Positions 26,311 to 35,948 of a stretch of 64,000 nt of DNA are shown here, piece by piece. The position numbers and the translations under genes were made by a program. The stretch lies in contig JAQGOF010000018.1 in the NCBI GenBank assembly GCA_028293745.1, positions 1-64,000 of the forward strand. The letters are read 5' to 3'. Source of the stretch: Gammaproteobacteria bacterium (GTDB lineage: Bacteria > Pseudomonadota > Gammaproteobacteria > Steroidobacterales > Steroidobacteraceae). Position 1 is the stretch's first letter. Each line of letters opens with the position of its first letter. The notes beneath the pieces are model-generated. The model searched no databases. It had not been told where the DNA came from and worked only from the letters and a program-made list of their open reading frames with translations.

Positions 26311-26594
26311 TGTCGAGCTCGGAAGCTGCGGCCGTTGTGCAGGGCATCATTTGCCTGGCGCACAGCTTGCGGCTGAAAGTCATTGCCGAGGGCGTCGAGA
26401 CCCTCGAGCAGATGGAGTTTCTGAAAAGCCACGGGTGCGATCAGTACCAGGGCTTCTATCTCAGTCCGCCGCTGACCGCTGCAGCGTACGAGAAACTGCT
26501 ACGGGCTGAGGCGCAGGCAACATCCGACGCGTTGGATGAGGAGGCTGCCAGGACCCACAGCAGACTTGCTGGAATCCCGCCCGACCCGGCGTGA
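26310..26594 (+). pseudogene. C-terminal fragment of an EAL domain, 3' part of the broken gene
   Basis: These 94 codons match only the end of an EAL domain: SLRLKVIAEGVETLEQMEFL, then GCDQYQGFYLSPPL. The EAL signature, the NIS motif and the DDFGTG motif are absent. Its ATG shares one base with the stop of the preceding fragment (TGATG), so it could be translated by reinitiation, but a domain this short should not bind substrate. The natural reading is an internal deletion of a single REC-GGDEF-EAL gene that joined two distant parts out of frame. Confidence 0.85.
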
Positions 26595-26650
26595 AGGCCG
26601 GGAAAAGGTCCCCTTGCCCGTCACGCGGCAAGAGAGTAAACCCAGTCGCG

Positions 26651-27772
26651 ATGTCCGTACGAGATGCCGCCACGAGCCGTGCCACGGCAACCATCCTGAT
26701 CGTCGATGACACGCCAGCCAACCTGGCGCTCATCGTCGAGTACCTCGAGGCCCGGCAATTTCGCATGCTGGTCGCTCAGGGCGGCGAGGAGGGCCTGCAG
26801 CGCGCGGCCCACGTGGAGCCCGATCTGATCCTGCTCGATGCGATCATGCCGGGGATCGACGGTTTCGAGGTCTGCCGGCGCCTGAAGGCCCGCGAGTCCA
26901 CGCGGGACATTCCCGTGATTTTCATGACATCGCTGGCAGACACCCAGGACAAACTGACCGCCTTTGCCGTGGGAGCGGTTGACTACGTCGTCAAGCCGCT
27001 GCAGGTGGAGGAGGTGATGGCCCGGGTCAACGCTCAACTCGCGCTGCGTGCGATGCACAGGCAGCTCACAGCCGCCAACCGGGAGCTCGAAGCCTTCACA
27101 TACTCGGTTTCCCACGACCTGCGCGCACCACTGCGGGCCATCTCGAGTTTTGCGCACATCCTGGACAAGGACTACCGCGAGAGCCTGGGCGCGGAAGGCA
27201 GCCGCTGCCTGGACAAGATCATCGCAACGAGCTCGCGCATGGCGACGTTGATCGAGGACCTGCTGCTATACGCCCGCACTGCGTGCGCCGCTGAGGGAGC
27301 AGTACCCGTTCCGCTGGCACCTCTCACACAACATGTCAGTACGATATTCGGCGAGCGTATCTCCTCTACCGGAGCCCGGGTCGAAATCGTGGAACCGCTG
27401 GCGACCCCGCTCGGGGATCCGACGCTCATCGGCCAGATTCTCAACAACCTGGTGGACAACGCTTTGACGTACTGCTGTGTTGAAGGCACTCCGCAAGTCA
27501 GGATTACCTCGAAGCGCACGGGTGGGTACGTCATGATTCAAGTTGCGGACAATGGGATCGGCATCGAGCCCGAATATCACGAGAAGATCTTTCAGGTGTT
27601 CCAACGCCTGCACAGCAGGGATGAGTACCCGGGGACCGGACTGGGGCTTGCGATCGTCGCCAAGGCTGTGCGGGTCATGGAAGGTGCCGTCAGCGTCGAG
27701 TCCGCACCAGGCCGGGGAAGCACTTTTACAGTGCGTCTGCCGGCCGCGCCGCCAGCCGATCAAAACCGATAA
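26651..27772 (+). CDS. Receiver-linked histidine kinase
   Basis: A 373-residue protein with an N-terminal receiver (ILIVDDTPANLALIVEYLEA, Asp in ILLDAIMPGIDGF, switch in FMTSLA, Lys in VVKPLQ), a helical linker, HisKA with His in [14 protein letters not shown] and HATPase_c with ILNNLVDNAL, ADNGIGIEPEYHEKIF and GTGLGLAIV. The kinase half is a paralogue of the sensorless kinase at 20057. No sensor or membrane segment is present. The ATG at 26651 is chosen because it starts just before the receiver; the frame is open from 26591. The gene ends in a 13-bp convergent overlap with the TonB receptor gene. Confidence 0.92.
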   Translation: MSVRDAATSRATATILIVDDTPANLALIVEYLEARQFRMLVAQGGEEGLQRAAHVEPDLILLDAIMPGIDGFEVCRRLKARESTRDIPVIFMTSLADTQDKLTAFAVGAVDYVVKPLQVEEVMARVNAQLALRAMHRQLTAANRELEAFTYSVSHDLRAPLRAISSFAHILDKDYRESLGAEGSRCLDKIIATSSRMATLIEDLLLYARTACAAEGAVPVPLAPLTQHVSTIFGERISSTGARVEIVEPLATPLGDPTLIGQILNNLVDNALTYCCVEGTPQVRITSKRTGGYVMIQVADNGIGIEPEYHEKIFQVFQRLHSRDEYPGTGLGLAIVAKAVRVMEGAVSVESAPGRGSTFTVRLPAAPPADQNR

Positions 27773-30327
27773 CGCACGCCCGCCAGGTACTGGCGATCAT
27801 CGATGTAGGTTGCGCTCGGCGAGCGGACCGAACCGATGAACGTCTGGTGTTTGGCCCGTGTCAGGTTTGTGCCTGCGAGGGTCAGGGTGAGGTGCCCGCC
27901 CAAATGGTAGTTGAGCGCGGCGGTGAGCTGGCCGAAGGCTTCGCTCTGCACGGGCACGATGCCGACCCCGGAGGCGACGGCGATGCTTTGCAGGAATTGT
28001 GACCGCCAGAACCAGGCGATCCGGCACGACCCGCGGCCTTGCTCGTAGATTGCCACGATGTTGGAGCTCCAACGCGAGAGGTTGGGCAGCGGCGCGGTGT
28101 ACCCGGAAACCGGCGTCGGGGCCGAGCTGTTCACATACGTGAGGTTGGCCTGCAGTCCGAGCCCGCCGAGCAGGCCCGGCAGCCCGGTGTAGAATTGTTG
28201 GTAGCCGGCCTCGAAGCCTGTGACCCTGCCCGCGCCGCTGTTGACCGGCTGGGAGATGAGGTAGGCGGCGCCGCCGATCACCTGGCTGGTGCCCGCGGTG
28301 AACGGGAATCCCTTTACAGTCTTGTAGAATGCGTTCCCGTGGATGCTGCCGGCCCTGGCGAAATACCACTCCAGGGTCGTGTCGTAGTTGACGCCCGTGT
28401 ACGGCGCAAGGTGCGGATTGCCCTGGCTGCCGGTCAGGTTGGCCGGCACGAGTGTCAGGCCGGGATTGAGGTTCGAGAATTCCGGCCGTGTCGCCGACGC
28501 GTATGCCGCGAAGCGCAGCAACACGGCATCACCCAGGTGTGCGCGCAAATTGAAGCTCGGGAGCAGGTTGGTGTAGCTGTTCGTCACGTGCAGCGGTCGA
28601 TAGACAGGGTTGAGCCCGCTGATCGTTTCGGTGCCACTCAGGGAGTCTGCGGTGTGAATGAGCCGCAGCCCGAGGTTGCCGTCAATCAACACCCGCCAGT
28701 TGGACTCGAAACTTGCCTTCAGATAGGCGGCACTGTCCCGTTCCCTGATCGCATAAATACCCTCGGACTGCACCATCGGGTACGTGGTGAGGCCGAGGGA
28801 AGCGATGATCGCATCGATGTTTCGCAGCATCGTCGGGTCGACAACCAGGTAGTTGTTGATCGTGGGATCACTGCTGCCGTTGAAAGCGTCACCGAGCGGA
28901 TAGTTCTCGATCAGGTTGGGATTCGCGGCGGCGGGCCCGTTTGCCAGGGCGTTGAAATACCGGATCGGAGTCAACCCGTCGTGCAGTTCGGCATAGCGGG
29001 CGCCGAGCTCCACACCGGTGACCGGTCCCCAGCCCAGATCGTAGCTGGCGTCCACGGCCAAGGCCGTTTCCCGCCCGGCCCACCGGTTCACACTGGCGGT
29101 CAGGCCGGCAAACCTGTAGCTCGCAATATCGGTCAGATCGACGCCCCCATAGTTTTCCGCCGGCGGCGAGCCGGAAGTGTCGATCGTGAAGGTGGGCAGA
29201 GTCGTCTGCAGGTCGAGCTCGTGGTAATGCAGCTGCTCCCGGGTATCCATATAGCTCAGATCGCCCGTCAGGGTCAGCCGTCCCGCATCCCACCGTGCGC
29301 CGATCGCCACCTGTGCGTTCGTGTCGCTCTGGATGCGATTGATGGACAGCGTGCGCAGTGGCTGCGCCAGGTATGTCGCCGATTCGATGATGCCCGTGCC
29401 GGGATAGAAGCTCGTCGCCGAGCGGGTCAGCTTACTGTTGGGCAGCAGCGAGGTTCCGAAGTCAAGTTGGGGCGTTTCGAACTTGACGTAGTTGCCATCG
29501 AGATGCAGCTTGATGGCATCACCGGCGTGCCACTGCAGGACGCCGCTGAAGCCGGTTCGTCTGCGGTTGGCCGTGTATTGCGGGTTGAAGGAACCGTTGG
29601 GACCTATGACTCCAGTTGTGCAGACGCCGGCCGTGACAGCGCCGTAGCAGGTGGGTGCGCCGGCGGAGATATAGTCTTCCTGCAACTGGCGTTCCTGGTA
29701 GGAGGCACTCAACAGAGCGCCGAATTCGTGGTGTGCGGTTCGCCACCGGTCGCTGATGAGTGCGGAGATCTGCGGCCTCGACTTCTTCGCCAGGTCGCCA
29801 CGGTTACCCAGTACAGCGGCCTCCGCGGTGAAACCCTTGAAGTCAAACGGCCTGCGGGTGCGCACGTTGATGATGCCGCCCAGGCCGCCTTCGACCTGGT
29901 CGGCGGAGGGACTCTTGTAGACATCCACGCCTGCAAGCAGCTCGGATGGGATGAATTCGAAGTTCAGGGTCCGCGTTCCCGCAGCGTTGAAGGTTTCGCG
30001 GCCGTTGAGCAAGGTCTCAACCTGTCCCAGGCCGCGGATCACTACACTGGAACCTTCGCCGAGATCCGTGTTGATCTGCACTCCGGGCACACGTTGCAGC
30101 GCTTCGGCGGTGTTGGTGTCGGGAAGTTTGCCGATGGCGTCCGCGACGATCGAATCGACGATCTGGCTGGCGGCGCGCTTCCTTGACTGGGCATCGGCGA
30201 GGCTCTCGCGGTATCCGCTGACGACGACTTGCTGCAATTCGGGCTCATCCGCGCGGGCCAGTGCTGGCCCGGCACCCGCCAGGGCGATCGCGGCGACACG
30301 GCGCAAAAGTCCGCAGGTGTTGCGCAT
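27760..30327 (-). CDS. TonB-dependent outer-membrane receptor
   Basis: An 855-residue receptor with a signal peptide (MRNTCGLLRRVAAIALAGAG...), a plug domain and a 22-strand type barrel. The plug starts VVVSGYRESLADAQSRKR and continues with IVADAIGKLPDTNTAEALQRVPG, which is diagnostic of the Xanthomonas/Caulobacter TonB receptor family (TIGR01782 type), often used for sugars or oligosaccharides. The TonB box region lies just after the signal (PELQQVVVSG). The protein ends GVRYRF, with the terminal aromatic needed for barrel insertion. The ATG at 30327 begins the signal peptide; the upstream open frame to 30441 looks non-coding. Substrate unknown. Confidence 0.93.
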   Translation of the reverse strand: MRNTCGLLRRVAAIALAGAGPALARADEPELQQVVVSGYRESLADAQSRKRAASQIVDSIVADAIGKLPDTNTAEALQRVPGVQINTDLGEGSSVVIRGLGQVETLLNGRETFNAAGTRTLNFEFIPSELLAGVDVYKSPSADQVEGGLGGIINVRTRRPFDFKGFTAEAAVLGNRGDLAKKSRPQISALISDRWRTAHHEFGALLSASYQERQLQEDYISAGAPTCYGAVTAGVCTTGVIGPNGSFNPQYTANRRRTGFSGVLQWHAGDAIKLHLDGNYVKFETPQLDFGTSLLPNSKLTRSATSFYPGTGIIESATYLAQPLRTLSINRIQSDTNAQVAIGARWDAGRLTLTGDLSYMDTREQLHYHELDLQTTLPTFTIDTSGSPPAENYGGVDLTDIASYRFAGLTASVNRWAGRETALAVDASYDLGWGPVTGVELGARYAELHDGLTPIRYFNALANGPAAANPNLIENYPLGDAFNGSSDPTINNYLVVDPTMLRNIDAIIASLGLTTYPMVQSEGIYAIRERDSAAYLKASFESNWRVLIDGNLGLRLIHTADSLSGTETISGLNPVYRPLHVTNSYTNLLPSFNLRAHLGDAVLLRFAAYASATRPEFSNLNPGLTLVPANLTGSQGNPHLAPYTGVNYDTTLEWYFARAGSIHGNAFYKTVKGFPFTAGTSQVIGGAAYLISQPVNSGAGRVTGFEAGYQQFYTGLPGLLGGLGLQANLTYVNSSAPTPVSGYTAPLPNLSRWSSNIVAIYEQGRGSCRIAWFWRSQFLQSIAVASGVGIVPVQSEAFGQLTAALNYHLGGHLTLTLAGTNLTRAKHQTFIGSVRSPSATYIDDRQYLAGVRYRF

Positions 30328-30544
30328 ATTCGAACCCCCGATCGCGCCGCTCCGACCAAGCCTGATGGCTCGCCGCGCCGCCGGTTGGCGGACTTGCACC
30401 AAGGCCTTGCCCCGCGAGCGCGTGAACTTGCTGCACAGCATGCGCCGCTTCTATGATGAATTGGAATCATACCCAGGGCATCTGGCCTGGCCGGTGCGTT
30501 GACGCCACCGGTTTGAATCCGACGAGGGGCCGCGATTGGGGGTC

Positions 30545-33500
30545 ATGCAATCTGAATCGGCAATCAAGGGCGACTGTCACCGGTGGCGCATCGGTGCGGT
30601 CCTGACTGTCGTCTTGATTGCAATTCCGGCAGTTGCGGTCTGCCAGTCCGACCAGGCTTCTGCTGCGTTGCAACTTGATACGTGGCGCGCCGAAGCCGGG
30701 CGCGCGCGCGTGCTGGCCGAAAACGACGCTCCACGCGCTTACGATGAAGCCAAGCGCTTGCAGGCGATCCTTCCCTCGAACGCTACGCCCGCCGACCGGG
30801 CTCGCTCGCTCAATCTCCTGGCGCGCATCGAGACCTATCTTGCGCTGACCGAGCCGGCGGCGGCACACGCCCAGGAAGCGTTCCAACTTGCGGCAGCCAA
30901 CGGTGATCGGGTCGGCCAGGCCGAATCCGACCTGAATGTGGCCTTGAACGCCGTCAATCGGGGCAGGCTCGATCAAATGCTGGCGGCCACTCAACACAGC
31001 GTGGCCGTGCTCGAAGGTGTTGACCGGCCGGATCTGCTGGGCGAGGCCCTGGTGCGGACGACGGCAATGTATCACCGGTTCGATCAATTCGACGATTCGG
31101 TTGCCGTCGCGGCCCGGGCCATGGAGCTCGCCCGCCATTCCAACAATCCCCTGGCGCTGGCGTACGCCCATCAAGGCCTGCAAATGGTGTTCGACAGGAG
31201 CGGTCGCGTCGCCGAGGCTCACGAGCACGCGTTACAGATGCGCGCGCAGGCCCGTGCGGCGCACTCCCGGTTGTTGGAAGCCTTCGCAATCTCCGGGTTG
31301 GCCGGATTGAGTGTCAGAACCGGTGATGTGCATGACGCGGAACAACTGACCCGCGAGGCGATTGCGACGTTTCGAGAAGTGGGCGTGCCGTATGCAACGA
31401 GTTACGGCCTGTACGGCCTCGCCGACCTGCTGGCACAAGGCGGACGCCATCAGGAAGCCCTCCGGTACCTGGATCAGGCGCTGGAGATCTATCGGCGCTA
31501 TCCAAACCGCATCAGCGAATGGTTTGCACTGAACGCCCGCAGCGCCAACTACCAGTCGCTGGGCGAAATCGCCAAGGCTGATGCCGATGCCGAGCGGGCC
31601 CACGAGCTCGCCAAGGACCTGGGCGGTGCCGTTTACCTGAGCGGAAGTGCAACGCGCCTCGCGGCGATTGCCACCGCCAAGGGAGACTACCGGCGCGCCT
31701 ACAGGCTTTCTGTCGAGGCGAGCGAGTTGACCGCCAAGGCGGCACGCGAAAAGGCCGAGGCGCGCGTGGTGCAATTGATCAGGCGCTACGAGTCCGAAAG
31801 CAAGCAGCGGCAGATCAATTCATTGACGCGCCGCAGCGAACGACAGGCGGCGCAGCTGGTACAGCGGGAGCTGCAGCAGCGCTGGTTGTGGACGCTCCTG
31901 GCCGGTGTCGCTCTGGCGCTCGTCGGTGCCGCGCTGTTTGTATTTCGTCTGCGTCACTCACAGCGCCAGCTGCAGGCACTGAACCAACAGTTGCAACGCT
32001 CGGAAAACGACGTCCGCGCTCTGAATGCCGATCTGGAGCAGCGCGTGCAATTGCGCACCCAGGAGTCGCGCCAGCAGGCGCGATACCTGCGGACGCTCAT
32101 CGATATGCTGCCAATGTGGGCCTGGTTCAAGGACACACACAGTCGTTACCTGGTCGTAAATCAGGCCCACGCCGCGGCGCGCGGTCACTCGGCCGATGCC
32201 ATGGTGGGTAGATCCGACTTGCACCTGCTGGCGCCGGACCTTGCACAACAGCAACTCGCGGACGATAAGGAGGTAATGGTTTCCCGCCAGCGCAAGACTA
32301 CGGAGGAGTGGGCGGCGGACAATGGCCGTGTTGTGTGGATGGAGACTTACAAAGCCGCAGTGCTCGATGAGGACGGTACGCTGCTGGGCACAGTCGGCGC
32401 GGCGCGCGACATCAGCGAGCGAAAGGCAGTTGAGGCGGCGCGCGAGGCTGCCCTTTCGGAGGCCCAATACCTGGCCCGCCAGCGCAGCGAATTTCTTGCG
32501 CAGATGAGCCACGAACTGCGAACTCCACTCAATGCGATCATGGGATTCGCTCAGATTCTGCAGCGCGACAAGACCCTGGCCGAGCGTCAGATGCGGGCAC
32601 TGAAGATCATCGATGAGAGCGGACACCACCTGCTGACTCTCATCGACGACATCCTCGACCTCGCGCGCATCGACGCGGCTAAAGTCGAGTTATATCCGGC
32701 TGAGGTCAACTTCGCTGTTTTCGTGGAGATCGTGTGCGACACGATCCAGGTCAAGGCGGAAGACAAGAGCCTGTCGTTCACCTACCAGGCCGGGACTGAT
32801 TTGCCCGGCACCATCCGCGTGGACGAAAAGCGATTGCGGCAGATCCTGCTGAACCTGTTGTCCAATGCGGTCAAATTCACGGACGCGGGCCGGATAACGC
32901 TGCGCGTAATGCGTGTGGCCGCGCCGGCGGTCCGCGGTAGCAACGTGGCGCGGCTGCATTTCGAAGTCGAGGACGAGGGCATTGGCATGAGTGAGACGCA
33001 GATGGCGCGGCTGTTCCAACCGTTCGAGCAGGTGGCCGAGGGTAAGCGGCGCGAGGGCGGAACCGGGCTGGGCCTGGCGATCAGTCGGCAACTGATCCGT
33101 CTGATGGGCGGAGACATCGAGGTGCGCAGTCAGCCGGGTAAGGGCAGTGTGTTTTCATTCGAGATCGAAGTGCCGGCGTCCCAGCGGCAAGTACAGGTGC
33201 GGCTGGTGCAAAGTGCGCCGATCGGCTACCTGGGCGAGCGCCGGAAGATTCTCGTGGTCGATGACGTGCTGGAGAACCGAGCGATGCTGCTCGAAGGGTT
33301 GGCCACGCTGGGCTTCGTCACGGCCGAGGCGTGCAACGGCAGCGAGGCGCTCGAAGTAGCTGCTCGGTTCCACCCGGACCTGGTCGTCATGGATCTCATG
33401 ATGCCGGTCATGGATGGGTTTGAGGCGACCCGGCGATTGCGTAGCTCGCCGCAGAGCGCCGGGCTGCCGATCATCGCCACCTCGGCCAGCGCGACCACGC

Positions 33501-33886
33501 AGACAGAGGTCCGCAGCCGGGAAGCCGGTGCGAGTGAGTTTGTCAGTAAACCGATCCAGGAGCCGCTGCTCCTGCACGCAATCGCTGTTCTGCTGCAGTT
33601 AGAATGGATCGTCGACAAGACCGCGGCGTCCCATGTGAACGGCTCGGGTGGCGAGGACGGCGATGTGGTCCCGCCACCGCCCGATGAGATGGAGGTGCTG
33701 CGAGGACTTGCCCTTGCCGGCAACATGCGCTCCATTCGGGATCGGGCCGACCACGTGAGGGGACTGGACCCGCGGTACGCAGCGTTTGCTGCCCAGCTGC
33801 AAGCGCTCGCCGAAGGCTATCAGTCGAGCGCCATCACGACGATGATCGAGCGTTACAGCAACAGTTGGAGTGGGTCTGGGTCGTAG
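30545..33886 (+). CDS. Hybrid histidine kinase: periplasmic TPR sensor, PAS, HisKA, HATPase, receiver
   Basis: An 1113-residue membrane hybrid kinase. The N-terminal hydrophobic segment (AVLTVVLIAIPAVAVC) serves as signal or anchor. Residues about 40-410 are helical repeats of TPR type (for example EALRYLDQALEIYRRYP), followed by a membrane span (LWTLLAGVALALVGAALFVF), a coiled coil, a PAS domain (LIDMLPMWAWFKDTHSRYLV), HisKA with His in QMSHELRTPLNAI (residue 656), HATPase_c (NLLSNAVKF, DEGIGMSE, GTGLGLAIS) and a receiver with Asp in VVMDLMMPVMDG (residue 950). A C-terminal helical tail of about 75 residues may act as a phosphotransfer-like or docking part, but no HPt His motif is clear. A TTG three codons upstream is an alternative start. 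It is divergent from the TonB receptor, which it may regulate. Confidence 0.92.
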   Translation: MQSESAIKGDCHRWRIGAVLTVVLIAIPAVAVCQSDQASAALQLDTWRAEAGRARVLAENDAPRAYDEAKRLQAILPSNATPADRARSLNLLARIETYLALTEPAAAHAQEAFQLAAANGDRVGQAESDLNVALNAVNRGRLDQMLAATQHSVAVLEGVDRPDLLGEALVRTTAMYHRFDQFDDSVAVAARAMELARHSNNPLALAYAHQGLQMVFDRSGRVAEAHEHALQMRAQARAAHSRLLEAFAISGLAGLSVRTGDVHDAEQLTREAIATFREVGVPYATSYGLYGLADLLAQGGRHQEALRYLDQALEIYRRYPNRISEWFALNARSANYQSLGEIAKADADAERAHELAKDLGGAVYLSGSATRLAAIATAKGDYRRAYRLSVEASELTAKAAREKAEARVVQLIRRYESESKQRQINSLTRRSERQAAQLVQRELQQRWLWTLLAGVALALVGAALFVFRLRHSQRQLQALNQQLQRSENDVRALNADLEQRVQLRTQESRQQARYLRTLIDMLPMWAWFKDTHSRYLVVNQAHAAARGHSADAMVGRSDLHLLAPDLAQQQLADDKEVMVSRQRKTTEEWAADNGRVVWMETYKAAVLDEDGTLLGTVGAARDISERKAVEAAREAALSEAQYLARQRSEFLAQMSHELRTPLNAIMGFAQILQRDKTLAERQMRALKIIDESGHHLLTLIDDILDLARIDAAKVELYPAEVNFAVFVEIVCDTIQVKAEDKSLSFTYQAGTDLPGTIRVDEKRLRQILLNLLSNAVKFTDAGRITLRVMRVAAPAVRGSNVARLHFEVEDEGIGMSETQMARLFQPFEQVAEGKRREGGTGLGLAISRQLIRLMGGDIEVRSQPGKGSVFSFEIEVPASQRQVQVRLVQSAPIGYLGERRKILVVDDVLENRAMLLEGLATLGFVTAEACNGSEALEVAARFHPDLVVMDLMMPVMDGFEATRRLRSSPQSAGLPIIATSASATTQTEVRSREAGASEFVSKPIQEPLLLHAIAVLLQLEWIVDKTAASHVNGSGGEDGDVVPPPPDEMEVLRGLALAGNMRSIRDRADHVRGLDPRYAAFAAQLQALAEGYQSSAITTMIERYSNSWSGSGS

Positions 33887-33914
33887 GTGCGCTGCATGTC
33901 ACGCGCTTGCAACA

Positions 33915-33949
33915 GTGTTACCGCAGCAGGCCGCGCGGCGCGGTAGCAC
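33915..33949. terminator. Bidirectional hairpin between convergent genes
   Basis: A 10-bp stem with one G-U pair (GTGTTACCGC with GCGGTAGCAC) encloses a GC-rich 15-base loop with its own short palindrome. It lies in the 75-bp gap between the ends of the hybrid kinase and the flavin oxidoreductase genes, the expected place for a shared terminator. No clear T-run follows. Confidence 0.5.
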
Positions 33950-33961
33950 GGCAGGTGCCTC

Positions 33962-35848
33962 TCACAGGACTGCCGCGGCACGCTCACCCGCCTTTTTGCC
34001 GTATTCCACGGCAGAGCCCCAGTGCTGAGCGCCGTTCAATTCGGAATGGCCGATTGACACCCGGCCATAACCCTCGCGCACGCGCTCGAGCGGACTGGGC
34101 TTTCCGTCGGTGCCGTAGTGAAAGCCCGGCGGCTCGATGAGCCGCGCATGACCCCAGCGATTGAGCACAATGGCTGCGATGTCGCGTTTCGGATTGAATC
34201 CATGCGAGCCGAACAGGCGCACCATCTGCCTTCGCACCCGCACTTCGAAGTCCATGTAGGGAGTTGCGAAAAAACGCGCGCGTGCGGTGGCGCCTTGTAC
34301 CGCGGCGGGCAGACCGGGAATGGTCAACCCCATATAGAATGACAGCACGGCCGGCCGATCCGGATGCAGCGGGGCAGCGCCCCCCTCAGTCAACATGTTT
34401 TGCCGCAGATTGCAGCAGTAGCCGAACCCGTCCCCGTCATCGAACCAACGGCACGCCGTGACACCAAGGTCGTAGAGAAAGCGCCACTGCCGCAAGGCCA
34501 CGTTGACGATCAGTGCGGGCGCGTAGGAAAACTGCTGATAGGCAGTGCGCAAGTCCTCAGGCATATCGGCCAGGATGTGTTTGTTAATCCAACCACCGCT
34601 GGCCATGACAACACTGCGCGCTGCGGCTTTGAACAGGGTGCCCCCCCTTTCGTAGCTAACCTGGACGCGGCCACTGCGCTGGCCCGGCTGTTGATGCTCG
34701 ACACGCAGTACCGTTGCATCGAGCCGGACACGGGTTGCCTGCGCGTTGCGATCGAGCGCCGCGAAGTTCAGGGGAGCGTACATCAGGCTGTCGAAGTCCT
34801 TTCCGGGCAACGCATCGGGCAGCAATCCACGCAACAGGGCGCGGGGAAACGGTGAATTGCCACCTGGAAACGACACCGCCATCGGCCTGTCGGTCGGCTC
34901 GACCAGCTGCCGGCCGAGCCGCGCTGAGGCAGCATCTGCACTGACACCGCTCAGGAGTCCGACGACCGGCTCGACGAAGCGTGTTACGGTTGGGTCGTAG
35001 CCGCGCACGTTCTCCAGGTAGTCTTTGTAGGTGAGTGTGTCGAGATAGCGGTTTTCGGCCTCGCTCACGGGCCCGTTGTTGGCTCTCCAGCGCAATAAAT
35101 CGCGGCGCGCGGTTTCCGGGAATGGGGTGTCCTCGAGTCCGTTGCTCCAGATATTGCGTTGCCAGCCGGGCTCCTGGCCCCATCCCTGGCCAAAGAAGTA
35201 GCCGATGTCCACCTGGGACTCCTGGAAGCCGTCCATGTTCGAATAGTTGTCGTGCGCAAACCGAAGCGGTTTCAATCGCGCATCCCACGTCTGCCACGCG
35301 AAGTTGCGCGGAATCCCGAATTCGCTGAAGAATGTATCGGCCGTGGTGCCGCTGCCGGGCGCTGGTATGGCGAAATCGTTCGACCCTTGCGGTCCGAGCA
35401 GACGTGCGCCATCCACGATGAATTCGTTCTGTCGCGCCTCGCCGCCCGGCATTGAATGATTCTCGAGCAGCAACGTGCGATGCCGGCTTCCCGTTGCCTT
35501 CGCAAAGTAATATGCAGCGCTGAGTCCAGCGATCCCGCCGCCGATGACAATCAGATCGAAATCGCCTGCCGGTTTCGCGCCTGCGAAGACCGACGCGTCA
35601 TAGTGACCGTCGCGCAAGCGATGCGCGGCCTGAACAACCGGCCAGGTGTTGCCGTTCGCCTTCGCGTAGTCACCGACCCCGCCGTAACCGGTGAACATAT
35701 CCGTTGCCGCCCTGGAAACGGGCGGAACAGACAGACCCAGCATCGCACTACCGGCGCTTGCGAGCGCGCCATTGACGAAATCCCGCCGTGTGATCGGGGC
35801 ATCCAGGCCCAGCTGGCGGCGCTCACTATCATCCGGCGTGTTACTCAT
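33962..35848 (-). CDS. TAT-exported FAD-dependent oxidoreductase, spermidine dehydrogenase-like
   Basis: A 628-residue flavoprotein with an N-terminal twin-arginine signal (ITRRDFVNGALASAG, RR at 21-22), so it is exported folded with its cofactor. The FAD Rossmann motif is FDLIVIGGGIAGLSAAYYF, followed by LLLENHSMPGGEARQNEF; a flavin-contact region (SVVMASGGWINKHIL) lies later. Overall organisation and length resemble spermidine dehydrogenase of the amine oxidase group, which cleaves spermidine to putrescine-side products, but substrate residues cannot be judged by eye. It is divergent from the M48 protease gene and convergent with the hybrid kinase. Confidence 0.82.
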   Translation of the reverse strand: MSNTPDDSERRQLGLDAPITRRDFVNGALASAGSAMLGLSVPPVSRAATDMFTGYGGVGDYAKANGNTWPVVQAAHRLRDGHYDASVFAGAKPAGDFDLIVIGGGIAGLSAAYYFAKATGSRHRTLLLENHSMPGGEARQNEFIVDGARLLGPQGSNDFAIPAPGSGTTADTFFSEFGIPRNFAWQTWDARLKPLRFAHDNYSNMDGFQESQVDIGYFFGQGWGQEPGWQRNIWSNGLEDTPFPETARRDLLRWRANNGPVSEAENRYLDTLTYKDYLENVRGYDPTVTRFVEPVVGLLSGVSADAASARLGRQLVEPTDRPMAVSFPGGNSPFPRALLRGLLPDALPGKDFDSLMYAPLNFAALDRNAQATRVRLDATVLRVEHQQPGQRSGRVQVSYERGGTLFKAAARSVVMASGGWINKHILADMPEDLRTAYQQFSYAPALIVNVALRQWRFLYDLGVTACRWFDDGDGFGYCCNLRQNMLTEGGAAPLHPDRPAVLSFYMGLTIPGLPAAVQGATARARFFATPYMDFEVRVRRQMVRLFGSHGFNPKRDIAAIVLNRWGHARLIEPPGFHYGTDGKPSPLERVREGYGRVSIGHSELNGAQHWGSAVEYGKKAGERAAAVL

Positions 35849-35948
35849 GGCTGCACTCGCATGTAAGAGCTGCAGTATAGTGTCAAAGGACAGGCTGCCC
35901 GGTCAGCCTACCGGTACGAGACTTGCCGCAGAAGGAAGGGGGGAGATT

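Noticed and set aside
28039-30186. 715-codon plus-strand open frame antisense to the TonB receptor
   Set aside because: It mirrors the receptor gene in another frame; composition is Arg/Gly/Val-rich, with no motif, no signal and no ribosome-binding site. The minus strand has a clear full-length TonB receptor.
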